A DNA stretch of 64,000 nt from Sordariomycetes sp. S80-01Y (lineage: Eukaryota > Ascomycota > Sordariomycetes). Positions 44,473 through 57,700 of this stretch are shown piece after piece. Within the stretch, counting starts at the first letter, position 1. Each line of letters starts with the position of its first letter. The stretch spans positions 1,922,001 to 1,986,000 of the forward strand of contig JAXQJY010000029.1 of NCBI GenBank assembly GCA_037042185.1. Reading direction: 5' to 3'. The notes beneath the pieces were generated by a model. The model was not told the origin of the DNA. It searched no databases and saw nothing but the letters and a program-made list of their open reading frames with translations. A program made the translations under genes and the position numbers.

Positions 44473-46526
44473 GGCGGCACGGATGTGTATGTGCGTCTAC
44501 AGGAAGTCTTTTCAGGAGGGTTAGCTTTTGTTGCTAGGCCAGCAGGTTTTCGAAAAGCGAAGGGTGGATGGGGTTTTGGAGTCAGAGATCTTGGTGATAA
44601 AAATTTGGCATCAAAGTATGTTCAGGTAATACATGCTAATTTGAAACATCATTCGAGATTTGAGGTGTGCGAGTGCGAGAGGAGATGACTTACCGACTGA
44701 TGTGTTCGCGAGCGCGAACCTTGGGATGTGGTTTGTGCTCGTGATGGAGTTGGAGGAGGTTCAGGTTGAAAAGAATGGGAAGGGAAACAGAAGTTGGTGG
44801 TGGACCTGACCGCAAGCTCTCGGAGCTTCCTGGCCGTCGGATCACGTGGTGATATGGCTGTTAGACCTGTGCCTATCTAAGCTTATCTCTTATCCACAGA
44901 CCTACGCCTGTACTGGATATGTTTGACACAAGAGCCGTGACATCATTCCCATTCACCGTGAATTGCGATGATCGCGCCAAGCAGCGAGTGTATCACGATG
45001 AAGCAGCGCGCCATGTAACAGGCGGAGAAGCAAAGCGTTATGCTGCCGTTCCTTATTAGACGGCGGGCAGTTCTGTTCATGATTCAGCCCCGGGAGTCGG
45101 GATGCTGTTCCAAGTGGTGCTAGCCTCAGCCTCCCCCCACCGGCAGAAGCCGCAGCGCCACGCCACTATACGTAGTGCGGCTCCTGGGGCTTCGGTGCCG
45201 AAGGCGCGTGCGTCCACCTTCCTATTCTTTCTTCGAAAGGCATGATTCCTGAATCGCTGTGAATCCCCGGTGATCTAATCGAGTTTGAGTACTCGAAAGC
45301 GCAGCTCTGGGCTGGTTTGGCTCGTATCGCACGACGGCTGTAACTGGGCGTCTAGCTACCTAGGCACTTACACTTGAAGGGATGTATTCGGGCTGTGAGC
45401 ACCCCGTTTCGAGATCGATGCTGTCTTTCCAACAGAGGACGAACCCGAGATCGATAAGGCTGGACACAACGCCCACAACCATTTCACTCCCTGGTCCGAA
45501 ACTCGCCCGAAGCTTGGCGACGATCCGTCCGAAGGAATGCAGTGATGTTGGGGCTCCCCTCCCACACTGAGCCCGATGGATGGCGCCAAGCTTGCCGGAC
45601 CCCGAATCCATCTGGTCCCTATTCATGCGCGTAACCAACAACAGCAGGATTTGCGCGCAAGTAGGGCTCACGGCATTCCCCCGGTCCCACGTCATGGGTC
45701 GTAGGGCAGTCCGTGGTAGTGCCGGTCCCCCCTGCGGCTGGCAAAGCCCCTGCGTTCGCCCTACCCGCGTTCTCTGAGCCGGATCAGCCCTCGAAGCTTT
45801 GACTATTCCGCCCCTGCGCGCATCCGATAGATCGAAACTTTAACGGAACTGGGCTTGACGACTACATGCCCCGGCAGAGTGCATTGGAGTGCAGTGGCCC
45901 GGCACCTGATGTCTTGCCGTTCAGTTCCCACCGCCCCAAGCGCTTGGTACAGGTCTGAGTCTCAACTGTGATGCTGTGTCAACCCTGTGCAAGATATAAA
46001 CAACAGCACCAGCAACTCGTGAAACACGCCACCTTGATGCGTCGGTGCCGAACCATCACTACCAGCATCGGCCCAGCACACCAGACGCTCCACCCACAAC
46101 ATGCCGTGGTGAATGTGGGAGACGTCAAACACGTCTTGGCAAGTACCGACGGAATCGAATCCTTCGCGTGGCCTGGCCAAGCCTCCATGGCTGGGTGGCC
46201 CTGAGTATGTAGGGAATTTTCGAAATGGTCATGACGACAACGGGCTTCGAGGGATCGCCGACCTGACCTCTTCCGCCTCGATGGGCTTGATGAGACCCGG
46301 GGTATTGGAAGCTTGGCGAAGCGTTGATGGATGGAAGCATAGGGTTTGAGGCGTCGTCGCGCAACGTGAACAGACGCAAGTCTGAGATGCAGAGACGAGT
46401 ATAAAGGCTTAGCCGTCCGCTCGTTCGAAGAGAGGGTTGTAGAAGACCATCCAGACACCGAAGCCCCCAACATCCACACAGCACTCCCAAACCACACCAC
46501 CTTATCTTGTCTCTGCAGCAGTCACG
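44473..46526. other. 2 kb intergenic region upstream of cnxG and the NLP gene
   Basis: This is a divergent region containing the promoters of cnxG (minus) and the NPP1-type gene (plus). A TTCGCGAGCGCGAA inverted repeat lies near 44705-44718. ORFs on both strands are short and incoherent. The last 150 bp before the NLP start contain a TATA box and a C/A-rich leader. Confidence 0.55.
46400..46405 (+). promoter_or_regulatory. TATA box of the NLP gene
   Basis: TATAAA lies 127 bp before the start codon, followed by a C/A-rich leader typical of inducible, highly expressed fungal genes. Confidence 0.65.
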
Positions 46527-47368
46527 ATGGTCGGCTTCAACAAGAACCTCCTCGCCCTCCTGGCCTCTGCCAGCGCCGTGGCCGCTTCGCCCGTCGACAT
46601 CTCCAAGAGAGACGTCCTGAGCCCTCTTCCGGAGAATGCCTACCCGGACGCGCTCAAGTTCCAGCCCTACATGGACTTCGACACGGACTCGTGCTACCAG
46701 ACCGCCGCCGTCGACCCCGACGGCAACACCAACCCGGGGCTCCAGCACAAGAACACGGGCATCACGGAGAACTGCCGCAAGGTCAACCGCCTGGACAACA
46801 GCAACACCTACTCCCGCCAGCGCTGCAACGGCGGCTGGTGTGCCATCATGTACGAGTACTACTTCGAGAAGGACGTCGTCACCAAGGGCAGCCCCGTCGA
46901 CGGCGGCCACCGCCACGACTGGGAGAACGTCGTCGTCTTCACCCAGAACGGCGAGCTGAAGGGCGTCGCCACGTCCTGCCACTCGGGCTACGGCAACGCC
47001 GAGTACAGCCCCAGGACCGACGGCACCCACCCTCTCGTTGTTTACCACAAGGACGGCGTCGAGTCCCACTGCATCCGCACCGCCAATGATGGCGAGGATC
47101 CCGAGAACGACAAGGGCGTTTGGTTCCGCGCTCCCCTCGTCGGCTGGAACGGCTGGCCTGGAAGCACCCGTGACAGCCTCAACGAGGGCTGGCCCGGAGG
47201 TGTTGGGCCCAAGCTCGACTTCGAGTTCGGCGACAAGCTGTTCGATGCCATGATCACCTTCCAGCCCACCATTGTGAGTAGACCTCTGGGCTTGTTTTTC
47301 CCCAATGAACAAAAGCGACTAACCGCGTGCAGGCTGCCAACGAGTTCGACCCCTATGTCGATGCCTAA
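46527..47368 (+). CDS. NPP1-domain necrosis- and ethylene-inducing-like protein (NLP), secreted
   Basis: Exons 46527-47273 and 47333-47368, 260 residues. A signal peptide ends near residue 20 (ASAVAA/SP) and is followed by a Kex2-type KR site at 27-28. The NPP1 domain fills the rest; the family's heptapeptide GHRHDWE is intact at residues 127-133, carrying the metal-binding His, Asp and Glu. Several Cys pairs fit a secreted, disulfide-bonded protein. Family knowledge: cytolytic NLPs bind plant sphingolipids at the plasma membrane and act as toxins on dicots, while many homologues are non-cytolytic. Which type this is cannot be told here. The open reading frame is intact and strongly C-biased at third positions. 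It is a single copy in the window next to housekeeping genes, not in a cluster. Confidence 0.93.
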
Positions 47369-47645
47369 ACACAAAAAGGTCCGAAAAAGGATGGATAGGA
47401 TGAGCTGAGAGGTACCGCAGAATCGACCTTGGTGCAAGGCTGCGTAGCTTTTGCCATCGTGAGGGCGTCGTGTCTGTACTAGAATGTATTAGTGATTGTG
47501 AATTGAACATAGTTGATATGAAAATAACTTGCCGCCTTACAATATCAAAACTGTAGTCGGTGCGATGAATTATGTCGAAAGGTTGGCAAACAGTTGCGTG
47601 CAGGAAATTGCTCACATTGGGTATCTCGACAAACACAAGCTCGTC

Positions 47646-49024
47646 CTACTTCAGCTTCTCCATCCTCCCCTCCAGGTCCTTCACCCACCCCTCCATGACC
47701 TTCATGTTCCCCTTGACCGTCTCGTCGCCGTTCTCCATTGCTTCCTCCATCTTCTCGAGCCCCGTCCTCCACTGCTTCAGCTCAGACGCCATGTCGGCCT
47801 GCTCCCTCTCGATTCGGTCGAGGGTCTCGCTGGCCGTGGCTGCATCCCCGTGGATGGCCTTGAGCGAGCGCAGACGGTCGAGGAGTGGCGGCAGCATCGG
47901 CGTCAGGCTCTCAATGGTCGGTAGGATGCCGTAGAGAGCGTTGATCTTGGCGTCCTGCTCCGACTCCTCGCCCGCCGGCGTGGGCGCATGCTTGCCGAGC
48001 TCCTCCCGCAGCGTCTTGGCCTTCTCCTGCGAGTCATTGAGCTTGTCCTGCTCGGCCGCTAGGGTACGCACCCGGCGGCTGATGGCGTCCAAATTCGCCG
48101 TCGAGGCTTGCGAGAGGGTCGAGATCTGCTTTTCCAGCTCGTCGAGGGTCGGAAGGATGGCGCGAGGCATGCGGTCGGATCCCGTCTCGGGCATGTTGGA
48201 CGAGCCGATGCCGAGGCCCTTCTCCAGCATCAGCAGGCGACGGTCGAAGTCAGTTGCTTTGGCGAGCGCATGGCTCTGCTCGTACGCAGGGGCGTAGGTG
48301 ACTGTGTATGTGGCTTCGTCACCCATCTCCTTCTCCTCTTCGACTTTGGTTTCCACCGCAGTTCTCGTGGCTTTGTTTAGTGGTCGTGCCGTGTATGTAC
48401 TCCCTGAAGGCTTCGATATTTCGTCGAGGACATGGCTCAAGGACGCCAGCCTGTCCGTTCCTTCACCATCGAGGTCCTCACCTGTGTCGGCGGGAGCGGC
48501 CTTCCTACGGGCGTACTCCTCCTTTGCCTCCTCCACCTCCCTCTTCAGCCTCGCGATCCTCCTCTCCAGACTCTCGTCGTCGTCATCGTCTGACAAGTCG
48601 CCCAGCTCCTCGGTCCCATCCTCCAGGACCCTCTGTCGTCGGCTGGAGGCTTTGTAGCTTTTGCGCTTGCCGTCGACTCGGTCCGAGAAGTCCACCCCGT
48701 TGGTGTCAACGTTGGACGGCAGAAATCTTGAGCGAGCCTCATCGATGCGGAGACGGGAGCGGGAGATTGGGTTTGTCTCGTCGTCGTCGGCGTCGGGGAA
48801 GTCGTCTTCGGGAGCTGCTGTTGTCTGGGTTCTGTAAGCTTCTTCGCCGGGGCTTGAGAAATTTGACGGCATACGGGAACAGTAGATGTGTCATCTGTCA
48901 GGTCGGGGGTCTCGTAGATGTCGGGCGCATCATCCTTTAGACAGTTAGCTGGAGTATTGGGTGCAAGGTTGCGGTCAAGCTGTACCATGTCCGGGAGTCC
49001 GGCATACTTGCGTTCGCGCGCCAT
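47646..49024 (-). CDS. Dynamitin (dynactin p50 subunit)
   Basis: Exons 48986-49024, 48875-48934 and 47646-48824, 425 residues. The N-terminus is diagnostic: RKYAGLPDM joined to DDAPDIYETPDLTDD, the conserved dynamitin start that lines the dynactin shoulder. The rest has three coiled-coil stretches, including SLERRIARLKREVEEAKEEY (about residue 115) and a C-terminal stretch beginning KQWRTGLEKMEEAMENGDET, with an acidic linker. Dynamitin links the p150 arm to the Arp1 filament, supporting dynein-driven transport of nuclei and endosomes in hyphae. Two small 5' exons (39 and 60 bp) were accepted because their splice joints recover the family sequence. The gene converges on the NLP gene and diverges from RTC4. 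Confidence 0.9.
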
Positions 49025-49480
49025 GCTGGCAGACAACCCTCGGGAACGAGTGACGAATATGAGAGGTAGGATGGCCTGTTCCTTTGGTAGGAGTGTGGCG
49101 AGGGGTCCTGAAGTGGTGCTTGAGATGAATGGAAGTTGGCGAACGAACAAGGGGTTCGATAGCTCCAGGTGCTCGGTCGTTGTTCTGCCCCACAATTCCC
49201 AACACTGCAGCACTATGGCAGCTAAAGTGCCCCGAGTCGCGTCGCGTCTCACGACCTCGTCACCAGAACGGAGTGGAGATGCGCAGCAGGCAAAGTGTAA
49301 ATGCTTTGTGATCAACTTCCCTAACGGTCGCAAGTTCAATTCTCTTCCCTGTAGCTCCCACTATCCCTCGAGTGTCAGACGAACCTCACTAACGATGCAA
49401 TAGCTGTCACGTGTGGTATGATATGGCTGTATGAGAGGTGAAGAGACCGTGAACAACGACTGCTCACCACCGCTGTGCTC
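49025..49480. promoter_or_regulatory. Divergent promoter dynamitin/RTC4
   Basis: This 456 bp region lies between divergent starts. It has no clear TATA box and no supported ORF. Confidence 0.45.
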
Positions 49481-51204
49481 ATGCCCCCCCAAACCTATCG
49501 CCAGCGTGTCAAGCCATTATTAGGTCAGATCCACGGCAAGATCAGGGCCGAGCATGACAAGGATTGGACAGAGCTGATCCAGGAGGACATCTCGCCGAGA
49601 CGGGACAGCTTCAAGCATCCACTTGAACCCGTCATCAGCACTCGGGACTGGAGAAAGGAGCACCCAACTGCCGAGGACTGGGAGCTTAAGACTGACATGG
49701 CCGAGGACTCGGGGGCTAGCAGCGACGAGGAAGGGCCGTCGAGGGGCCACATTCAGTCCTCAACGTTTCGCAAGGGCAGCGATGGCAAGGTGCGGAAGCA
49801 GAGCCCTACGCAGTCCGAGTCCGAGGACGCTGCCATCACCAAGAGAAGACGAACTACGAGTGCAAGGACGGGGTTTGCGGGCACCAGCAAGTCTTCGAGA
49901 GCGCGATCAGACGCAGAACCCGGGAGCCTGCACGATCTGTTCAAGGAGGGCGATAAGCCTAAGCTCAAGACCTACGGCTCGGGAAAGGGCAAGGCATCTT
50001 TCCTGCGGGACCGAAACGACATCAGCAAGAGCTCAGGGCGGAAGTCCAACACGATGAAGAGTGCGGAGCCGCCAAAGCGCGGAGCACCGAAAGGTACGAA
50101 CCTCCCCTGTCGGCCATGTCTTTCCACTAACAGTCAGAAGACTCCGCATTCATACCCCCCGGTGAGCTCATTGCCTCGTCTGATGAAGAGACGCCAGGGG
50201 CGGAGCGAAAGATGGACAGGATGGAGACCTTCTCAGACATCGGCGAAGACCCGGTACCGAAACCACGACCAAAGTTCGACTTCGGCCTCGAAGGTTCCCC
50301 TGAGCGCGACCAGCTGGGTCGCATAGGCACAGTCGTTGACTTCACAGACTCAGAGTCCGACTCCAAACGCGACGCTGCAAGGAGAGGCAGGAAACAAAGG
50401 ACGAAGAAGAAGAGACCAAGGACCCCTACGCCTCCGCCGAAAGCAGCCTTCATCGACTTCGACGACGACGTGGACAAGCTGCAAGTCGCAGCCCAAGACG
50501 CCAACATCGACCTGGACAACGTCGAGATGCCCGACACACAAGCCGCCTCCTCCGGCTTCATCGACCCCACGACCCTTCTCTCCGACGAAGACGACGGTTT
50601 GGACGCCGACCTGGGGCGCAAGCCCAAGGACACGGTTTGCCCGTGGTGCGGCGAGCCCGTCGCCGAGGAAGCCCTAAGCGCCTTCTCCAGGGGCAAGCGC
50701 ATGGGCGTCAGCGCCCAGCAGCGGTTCTGCAAATCCCACAACAAGCAGGCCGCCAGGGAGCTGTACGAGTCCAGGGCGTACCCGAACATACGCTGGGACG
50801 AGCTCCCGTCGCGCATCGAGGCGCACCTCCCCTCGCTCGTGCCCGTCATCAACAACACCACGCCCTCCCACTTCCGGGACCGCCTGGCCGACAAGATCGC
50901 GGCCGGCAGGGACAGGGCCATGAAGGGCGAGGAGAACCTCAACCCGGGCTACTACGGGCCCCGGGGGCTCAACGTCATGTGCGAGATCCTCGTGCACAAG
51001 TACGGCAAGCTGCTCAAGGAGAAGGCCGTGCAGGACAGAACCATCAGCGGCAGGGGCAGCGCCTACTTCATCCAGAGCGTCCTGGTCGCGGAGCTGGCGT
51101 GTCTGCTCGTGGGCGACGATCTCGGGGTCGGGCCGGAAGAGGCGAGAGGCGTGGTGGAGGAAAGCAGGGAGATTGGGGAGATGGTCCACGAGGAGGAAGG
51201 TTGA
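49481..51204 (+). CDS. rtc4: RTC4-domain protein
   Basis: Exons 49481-50093 and 50138-51204, 559 residues. The first 330 residues are charged and disordered. The C-terminal ~190 residues form the RTC4-like domain, with VCPWCGEPV, then RFCKSHNKQAARELYESRAY, SHFRDRLADKIA and NPGYYGPRGLNVMCEILVHK. Cys372-x2-Cys375 and Cys402-x2-His405 could bind zinc. Family knowledge: yeast Rtc4 was named from a genetic link to telomere capping; its biochemical role is unclear. The 44 bp intron has a CTAAC branch very near its AG and gives PKEDSAFIPPGEL across the junction; a second CAG four bases upstream would shift the frame. The convergent neighbour is adenylate cyclase. Confidence 0.85.
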
Positions 51205-51740
51205 TCTGTCCCGTGTGTTTGGGCGTTCGCTAGTGAGGAAGCATATGGTGCCTGTCTATAAGGCTTCACAAAAAGTCATTCACGTCAAGTCAGGAGATCG
51301 GCCCCTTGGAAAGGGGCGCTAGATCTTGCGAGAAAAATATAGTTCATTAGCCAAATCCAATGCTGCCCGAGCCCCGGGTCTACCCTTGTCACTGTAACGA
51401 AGAAACAAACCCGGCCCGTTGCATCATCCAATCCTTGCCTTAATAACCCCCAATGCAGACAGAAAACCAAACGCCAAATGAGCATGCACAGAACAGGCCT
51501 GCGGTTCCCATCCAGGGAGGGTATCACCGCTCGGAATCGTAGAACAGCCCTTCCCTCTCGTTAAACCGGAAATCAAGAACTGGCGTCCAAAAGCGCGATG
51601 CGTGAACAATGCGAAGTGCAGTGAATAGGGATCGTGTCGCGTGAGGCTTGTCGATCATGTTGCTTATGTCGTGTACGGGTAGTGGTATATATAGTAAGGA
51701 CCAGGAGATTCGCTCGTCGTAGGTGTGTAGTGCGGGGCGA
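51205..51740. other. Convergent 3' region RTC4/adenylate cyclase
   Basis: This 536 bp is the 3' region of two convergent genes. No gene is supported. Confidence 0.5.
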
Positions 51741-54700
51741 TCATTCCTGCTCAGTGTCGCTGCCCTCGCTGTCCGCGTCGCTGCCGTTGCTCCCGTCCTC
51801 TTCATCTTCCTCAGCGACCTCAGTGATGCTCGACTGGGCCGGGGACGACGTGGGAAGAGTCGACAATGTGGGAGTCGGCTGTGGGGGTAGCGGGCCGTAC
51901 AACGCACGGTACCGCTCCAACTCGTCGTTTGCCTCCTTTAGTTGCTCTAGCACACCCGACATTGGTCCTCGGATTTGATTGATGTCTACCAAGGGGCGGC
52001 CACGGTTCATGGTGTTGAATCGCAAGGTAAGGGTGGTAACGCAAGTCTAGGTTCATCGCGTTAGCCAAGGTACACCGTCTCCGCGGCACAAATCTTACCT
52101 CTATCCTGCTCACTTGGTGTTCCAAGAAGTTAAGCAGGAAACGCTCCGTGAGATCTCCACCCCTTGCCTTCATACGTTCCATCAGCTCCGTCTCAGGCGG
52201 TTGCAATCCAATGCTATTGGGGTTCTCAAGCGAACTGCACATCATCTCTAGACGAAGACTAATCTTCCAAAACGACCACACCACGTCCGGAGTGAGATTG
52301 ACCGTCTGGGCTCCGCTCAGCGTTGCGGGCTTTGCGTTGCTGTCCTCGTCACGACGCTCGACTTGCTGATGATATTCGATGCGGCCCGCCAGAGCGTGAG
52401 GGTAGAGAGAGTACACGACTTCGGGGTTTTCGAGTCCCTTCAGCTTCTTCTCTCCCATCTCCTTGACCTCGAAGCCCTGTGAGGTGAGTGACCTCAAGTC
52501 CTTGCGGATGGAGTTGGCGAAGGACTCTTCCTCGAAGCCCTCATCGGACGTGTTGGAACCATTCCGATCAGTGTCTTGGTAGTTTTCGAGGCACCGCTGG
52601 ATCTCAGAAATGAAGTCTGAAGATACGGCAATCTGGCCTCCGTCCGCCACCGCGGCGATACGGGACGCTTTGTTGACCATGGGACCGAAGTAGTCCATGC
52701 GGCGCGTGACCGGGTCAGTCTCGCTCACACAGTCTCCGAAGTGAATACCCATGCGGACTGACAGACCCTTGAAGATGACTGTCTCGTCCTTGTCAGTGAC
52801 GACTTCGGCTGAGACGGCAGTCAGGACCTCGGAAGGCCAGTCGACTTGGAGAAGGTTGAGCTGGACTGCGAAACACCACAGCAGAGCTGATGTGGCTGTA
52901 GGGAATGACACCATGAATGCATCGCCTTCGGTCTTGACCTCGTAACCTCCAATACGTCGCAACTGTCTTCGCATGACCTCGTTGTGTAGCTTGATAGCCG
53001 AGCGCATAGCACTAGGATACATTTCCCAGAGCATGGTGGAGTTCTTGATATCGGTGAAGACGATGGCAATGTTACCGGTCGGGGCAGGGATTTCAGCCTC
53101 GAGCCGATTGAGCGACGAGTCCAGGACACCTTCCTTGGTCTTGCGGCCTCTGCGTGCCATGATCTGGGTGTCGTCGGGGAGACCTGACGGGTAAAGGGAC
53201 ATGCTAGGCCCGCGGTTACCGGTCTTGGACCGCTCGACCCTTCTCTTGAGATCGGCAACGCTGATCATCATGACCATGATCTTCCCCGACGCACCGTACG
53301 CCATGGCAAGATCTCGAAGCTTTTGAGCGGCACGCATGAGATCGTGGCGTTCGGCGCGGGCAATATCTGTGACCAGACCGGGCGAGAGGTATTCCCACAT
53401 CTCCTTGGTCGCCATCAAGATGATGTCGTCCTGTTCCCGCATCGTCATGTTGCTGACATACGGGGCTGCTTGAACGATGGGCATGAGGTCGCTGTATCCG
53501 AACGCTCGTGAAACCTCCAATGAGTCGTTGAGACGACCGTTGCGGGACACCCAACCACCAGCTTCGCGGATGCGTGACCGTTCTGAAGGCTCGGCAGGGT
53601 CGTGCTTTCGCGTTAGGATCTTGTGACCGCCATCAGTCTGGATGACCATGCCTTGCGCATCACCAACGTTGGCAACGAACAGCTCTGTTCCCCTAAGATA
53701 AATCACAGTGGCGACACCGCCAGAAGTGAGGTCCTCCTTGCTCAAAACTAGAGGCTGGCCTGACCCCCTATGCGTCGTTCTGGGCCGATCCTCTGTATGC
53801 TGCACGGCAATGGTTGCCAGGTCCTTGTTCACTGCCAGGAAGGCGCGTCGGAGAGCGTCGACTGGGGTCTCATTTTGACGAGTCTTGAGGCTCTTTAGCT
53901 CCTGCGCGAACATGTGGCCAAAGTTCTCGTGAAGATACTTGGCGATTTTGGATCCGCCGCTTGAAAGGGCTTGTCCGTCGAACAGACCTAGTAGCATCTC
54001 CGTCTCTGAGGAGTTGAAGCGCGGAACCACCAAGTCTACGGTCGACAGATGCTCATTGCGACCTAGCGTATCGGCCATGCCATACGGCAGATGACCTGCC
54101 AACGACCCCGATGTTCGCACACGGCGGTCCTCGCTCTGGTCAGGAATACTAGGTTGGGTAAGGGTCACGTCCATCAAGCCCAAGACCCTTAGGTTAAGAA
54201 GGCGGCTGAAGTCGGTGTATGATTCTCGCTCCATCATGGGCGAAGGGATCATCGTTGTCCCGCTGTATGCGCTCTGCTTTATTTCGAGCTTCTTGTTGCC
54301 CGATAGGTTGAGGTATCGCAGGTTGGGATTCAGGTTCCAATTCCAATCGTAAGGAACGTTGGAGATATTGTACTTCAGGTAGTTGCTGCCGCAATCAAGC
54401 ACAGCCAGCTTCTTTGCCCTTGAGATGTCTGCGGGTAGGTTGGTGAATTTGTTGCCGTTGATGTAGAGCGTTTGAAGCAGACTTGACTCCTCAAGATCAT
54501 CAGCAGGCAGTGTGGTGAGGCCGTTGCCGGAGAGGTACAACTCAACGAGTTGCGGCCAGCTCTTGATAGATCGCTGAGGCATATCGGAGATCTCGTCATT
54601 GTACGAGAGGTTGAGGATGCGAAGCTCAGCCAGTAGGGTTATTTGATCGAAGACATCGTCGTCGAGGCGATTGTCTGCGAGCGAAAGGTTCTTCAAGGAG

Positions 54701-57700
54701 CCCGCGAAAGTGTTCGTCAGTCTTGCTGACAGGCTGGAATCCTTCCTGGTGGCGGGTGGGACCGGAGGTGTTGTGGTGGACGCTGTTGTGCCTTGAGAGG
54801 CACTCCTTGAGACCACAGATGTCTTGCGGCCACCTTTCCCGTACACCGACACAACTGAGCTCTTGCGGTCAGAGACTGGCGATGGTCCGACACTGAGCAA
54901 TGTGCTTGAGGCTTGGCTCGGTCTTCTATCGTCTGACAGCTCCTCCGAGCTCGGAGTGGCAGACAATGTAGCCAGGGGCAAAGCCTTACCATTTTGCAAT
55001 GGAGGAGGGCCGCCTGATTCTTCCCCTGGGATCCGAGGTGGTCGAGATGCAACTTTAGGAAAGTGATCGAGGACATTTGAAGATGCGTTGAGAACCTCGA
55101 GCTTCTTCGCCCACCAGATCTCCATTGGTAGTTTCGAGATATTGTTCCCTCGCACGTTGAGTACACGGAGCTCCGTCAGACAACCAATCTGCGACGGCAA
55201 TTCGCCAACAGAGTTGTTGGCGATACTGAAGTGCTCCAACTTCAACAGCGTGCCGAGCTGGGCCGGTAGTGAAACAAAGTAGTTCTTATCCAGGATCAGG
55301 TTCTCCAAGTTCGGGATGTGCTGGAAAACGGAGTCAATGCTAGCGAGCTGGGCATTGGAGAGATTCAGCGTCTTCAGCGTAGGCAGCGACTCCTCAATCT
55401 CAAATCTGTTCAAGGGGTTCGAGTTAAGCTTGAGCTGCCGCAAGCGCTCAAACTTGCCAGTGAACGCTGATATCCCGTTGTGGTCGGCATAAAGAATCTC
55501 CAGCTTAGGGAGCTCCGAAATAATGTCGATTGATGTGATACCGTTGAATTTTATGTCCAGCTCGCGAAGACTGATGAGGCCGTCGAACGCTTGAGGAACG
55601 GAGTGTGAGAGCCTGTTGTTTGTGATGAGGAGCTTTTCGAGGTTCTTAAGGTTGCCGATCTCGTCGGGCAGCTGGTCGATGGTATTGAAGCTGAGGTCTA
55701 GTTCCACAAGGCTCCGGAGATCACAGAGGAATGCGGGGAACTTTTCCAAGAAGTTCGAGGAGACATTCAAGCTCCTCAAAGCCTGGTAGGCCCCAAAGTA
55801 CGACGGCAGAGATTTGAGTCGGTTGTTGGCAAGGCTCATCTTGAGCAAACCACTCAAGGTGTCAAGCTCAGCGTGATCAAGCTGGTCTACCCGATTGTTC
55901 GAAACATCCAGATATGTAAGCTTGCTGGCTCGGCTAAGGCTCTGTGGTAACCGACGCGCTTCGTTGTTGTTGTACTTGATGTCTCGGAGGTGCTTGCAGG
56001 ACTGAATGAAGTCTCTCGCAAGGTCCAAGGACAGGTTTCGTGAGAGGTTCAAGGACACAATCTCGCCGGCTTTCGAGTATAACGAAATGGGTATCGCAAC
56101 GAGGTTGCGTCCAGTCAAGTCCACGTAGTTGGACTTGAGTTGTCGACGGTCCAGGTCGTCTTGCTTGGAATAGAAGTCGCTCTCCTTCTGGGAAAGGAAC
56201 ATGAATCGGCAGAGGTAGCTGTTGTCCTCCCTACCCAGATCCTCTATCCGATCCTTCTCCTCGTACCCAACCTGCTGCAACAGTCGCTTTTGTATGAGCA
56301 AAGGGAGCTCACTATGTCCCAGAATGCGTGTTATGGAATGTCTCTTCATAATGATGTTGTAGTTATCCAGCCCGTTAACCACATATGTCTTCTTAATAAC
56401 TTGGGATATGACATCTTGCACTGTAGCGTCGAGAGGCATGGAATGGGTCGAGAAGGTTCCGTCGGAGCGGAAGATGCGGATGCAGTAGGAAGTGAGCTTC
56501 TCCTCAGGTCGCGGCGGGCTTTGTATCTCGTCCAACTCGGGGGTGTGGAACGAGTTGTCGTCCGTGTTGCGCCGCACTGCCCAGCTGTCCGGGGCATCCC
56601 AACGACCCTTTGGCGGCGGTGAGGCTATCGACTCTCTTCGGTCATCGTTCACAAACGTCAAATCCACGGGCGCAAGCGCAGGCGGACGCGTGAGAATCCC
56701 TTCCATATCGTTTAGATTCGTATCGAGGTGGTACATGTGCCCGGGATCGCTTCGGTCGGTCGGCCCTATGGATTCCTCCTGGTATTCTTGCGGCCGGTTT
56801 GACATGGTCTTTTTCTTGGAGAAGGGGAATTTGTTGTTGAATGTTTGCCCACGCGGCGGCCCGCGTTGCGCATCGAATCCATCATGCTCGTTGATTGCTG
56901 GCCCAACCGGCGGCACGGCGGGTGGCGACAGCTCGCGTCGGTTGAGCTCGTTCTTGGAAGACTTGGTGTGGAGCGACCGAGTCGACTGCGGGAGGCTCCT
57001 AAGCCTCGACGCCGTGTTTGGTTGCTCCTTTTCATCCTTGTTGTTGTGGTTGTGATGCCGTCGCAGACGCCCCAAAAGCCCCAGCTTGCCATGGTGTCCG
57101 GGCGACGATTGATCGTCTTGGCGCGACTGACCCGGCGGGCCACTGCTCATGCTCGGCGATGGGCTCTGGGCTCTCGAGCGCACGCTGGGTGTGAAGTTCT
57201 GCTTTCCTCTGTCCCGCGCCATGGTGTTCTGGACGCTGACGGTTGAATCTTCTCGGCTGACCGTGGGTCTCAGCGACCTCGAGTCGTCATTGCTCCTGTT
57301 CTGGCGGTGGTGGTGACCAGGGAGGTGGACAATGGAATGCGCTGAACGGTTGGGGGTAGCTGTTGTCTTGGGTTGGGTCTGCTGGTTCTGAGACTGCTGC
57401 CCCTCAGTCACGTAGCGATCGCGATCCGGACCTGCGAGGCTGTTGCGCACAGGCGCCTCGCCATAGCGAGCAATGTCCTGCCAAAGAGCGTCGTGTCAGT
57501 CACTGAAGGATGGGCAGTTGTGGGGCCGCTGCTAGCGCCTGGGTTGGAGATGGGAAATGCAGCTACAAGGGTCACTTTGTCGAGCCTGTGCAGGACTAGG
57601 AGCGGCGGTATTGCGCATTCGGCAAGAGGCGCGTGAAGTGTTGCAGATGGCTGTAGGGAAAGACAGACTCACCGTGTTGTCTTGGTAGAGGAAAGGCACG

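Noticed and set aside
46125-47312. 395-codon ORF antisense to the NLP gene
   Set aside because: V/A/G-rich shadow of a strongly codon-biased gene.
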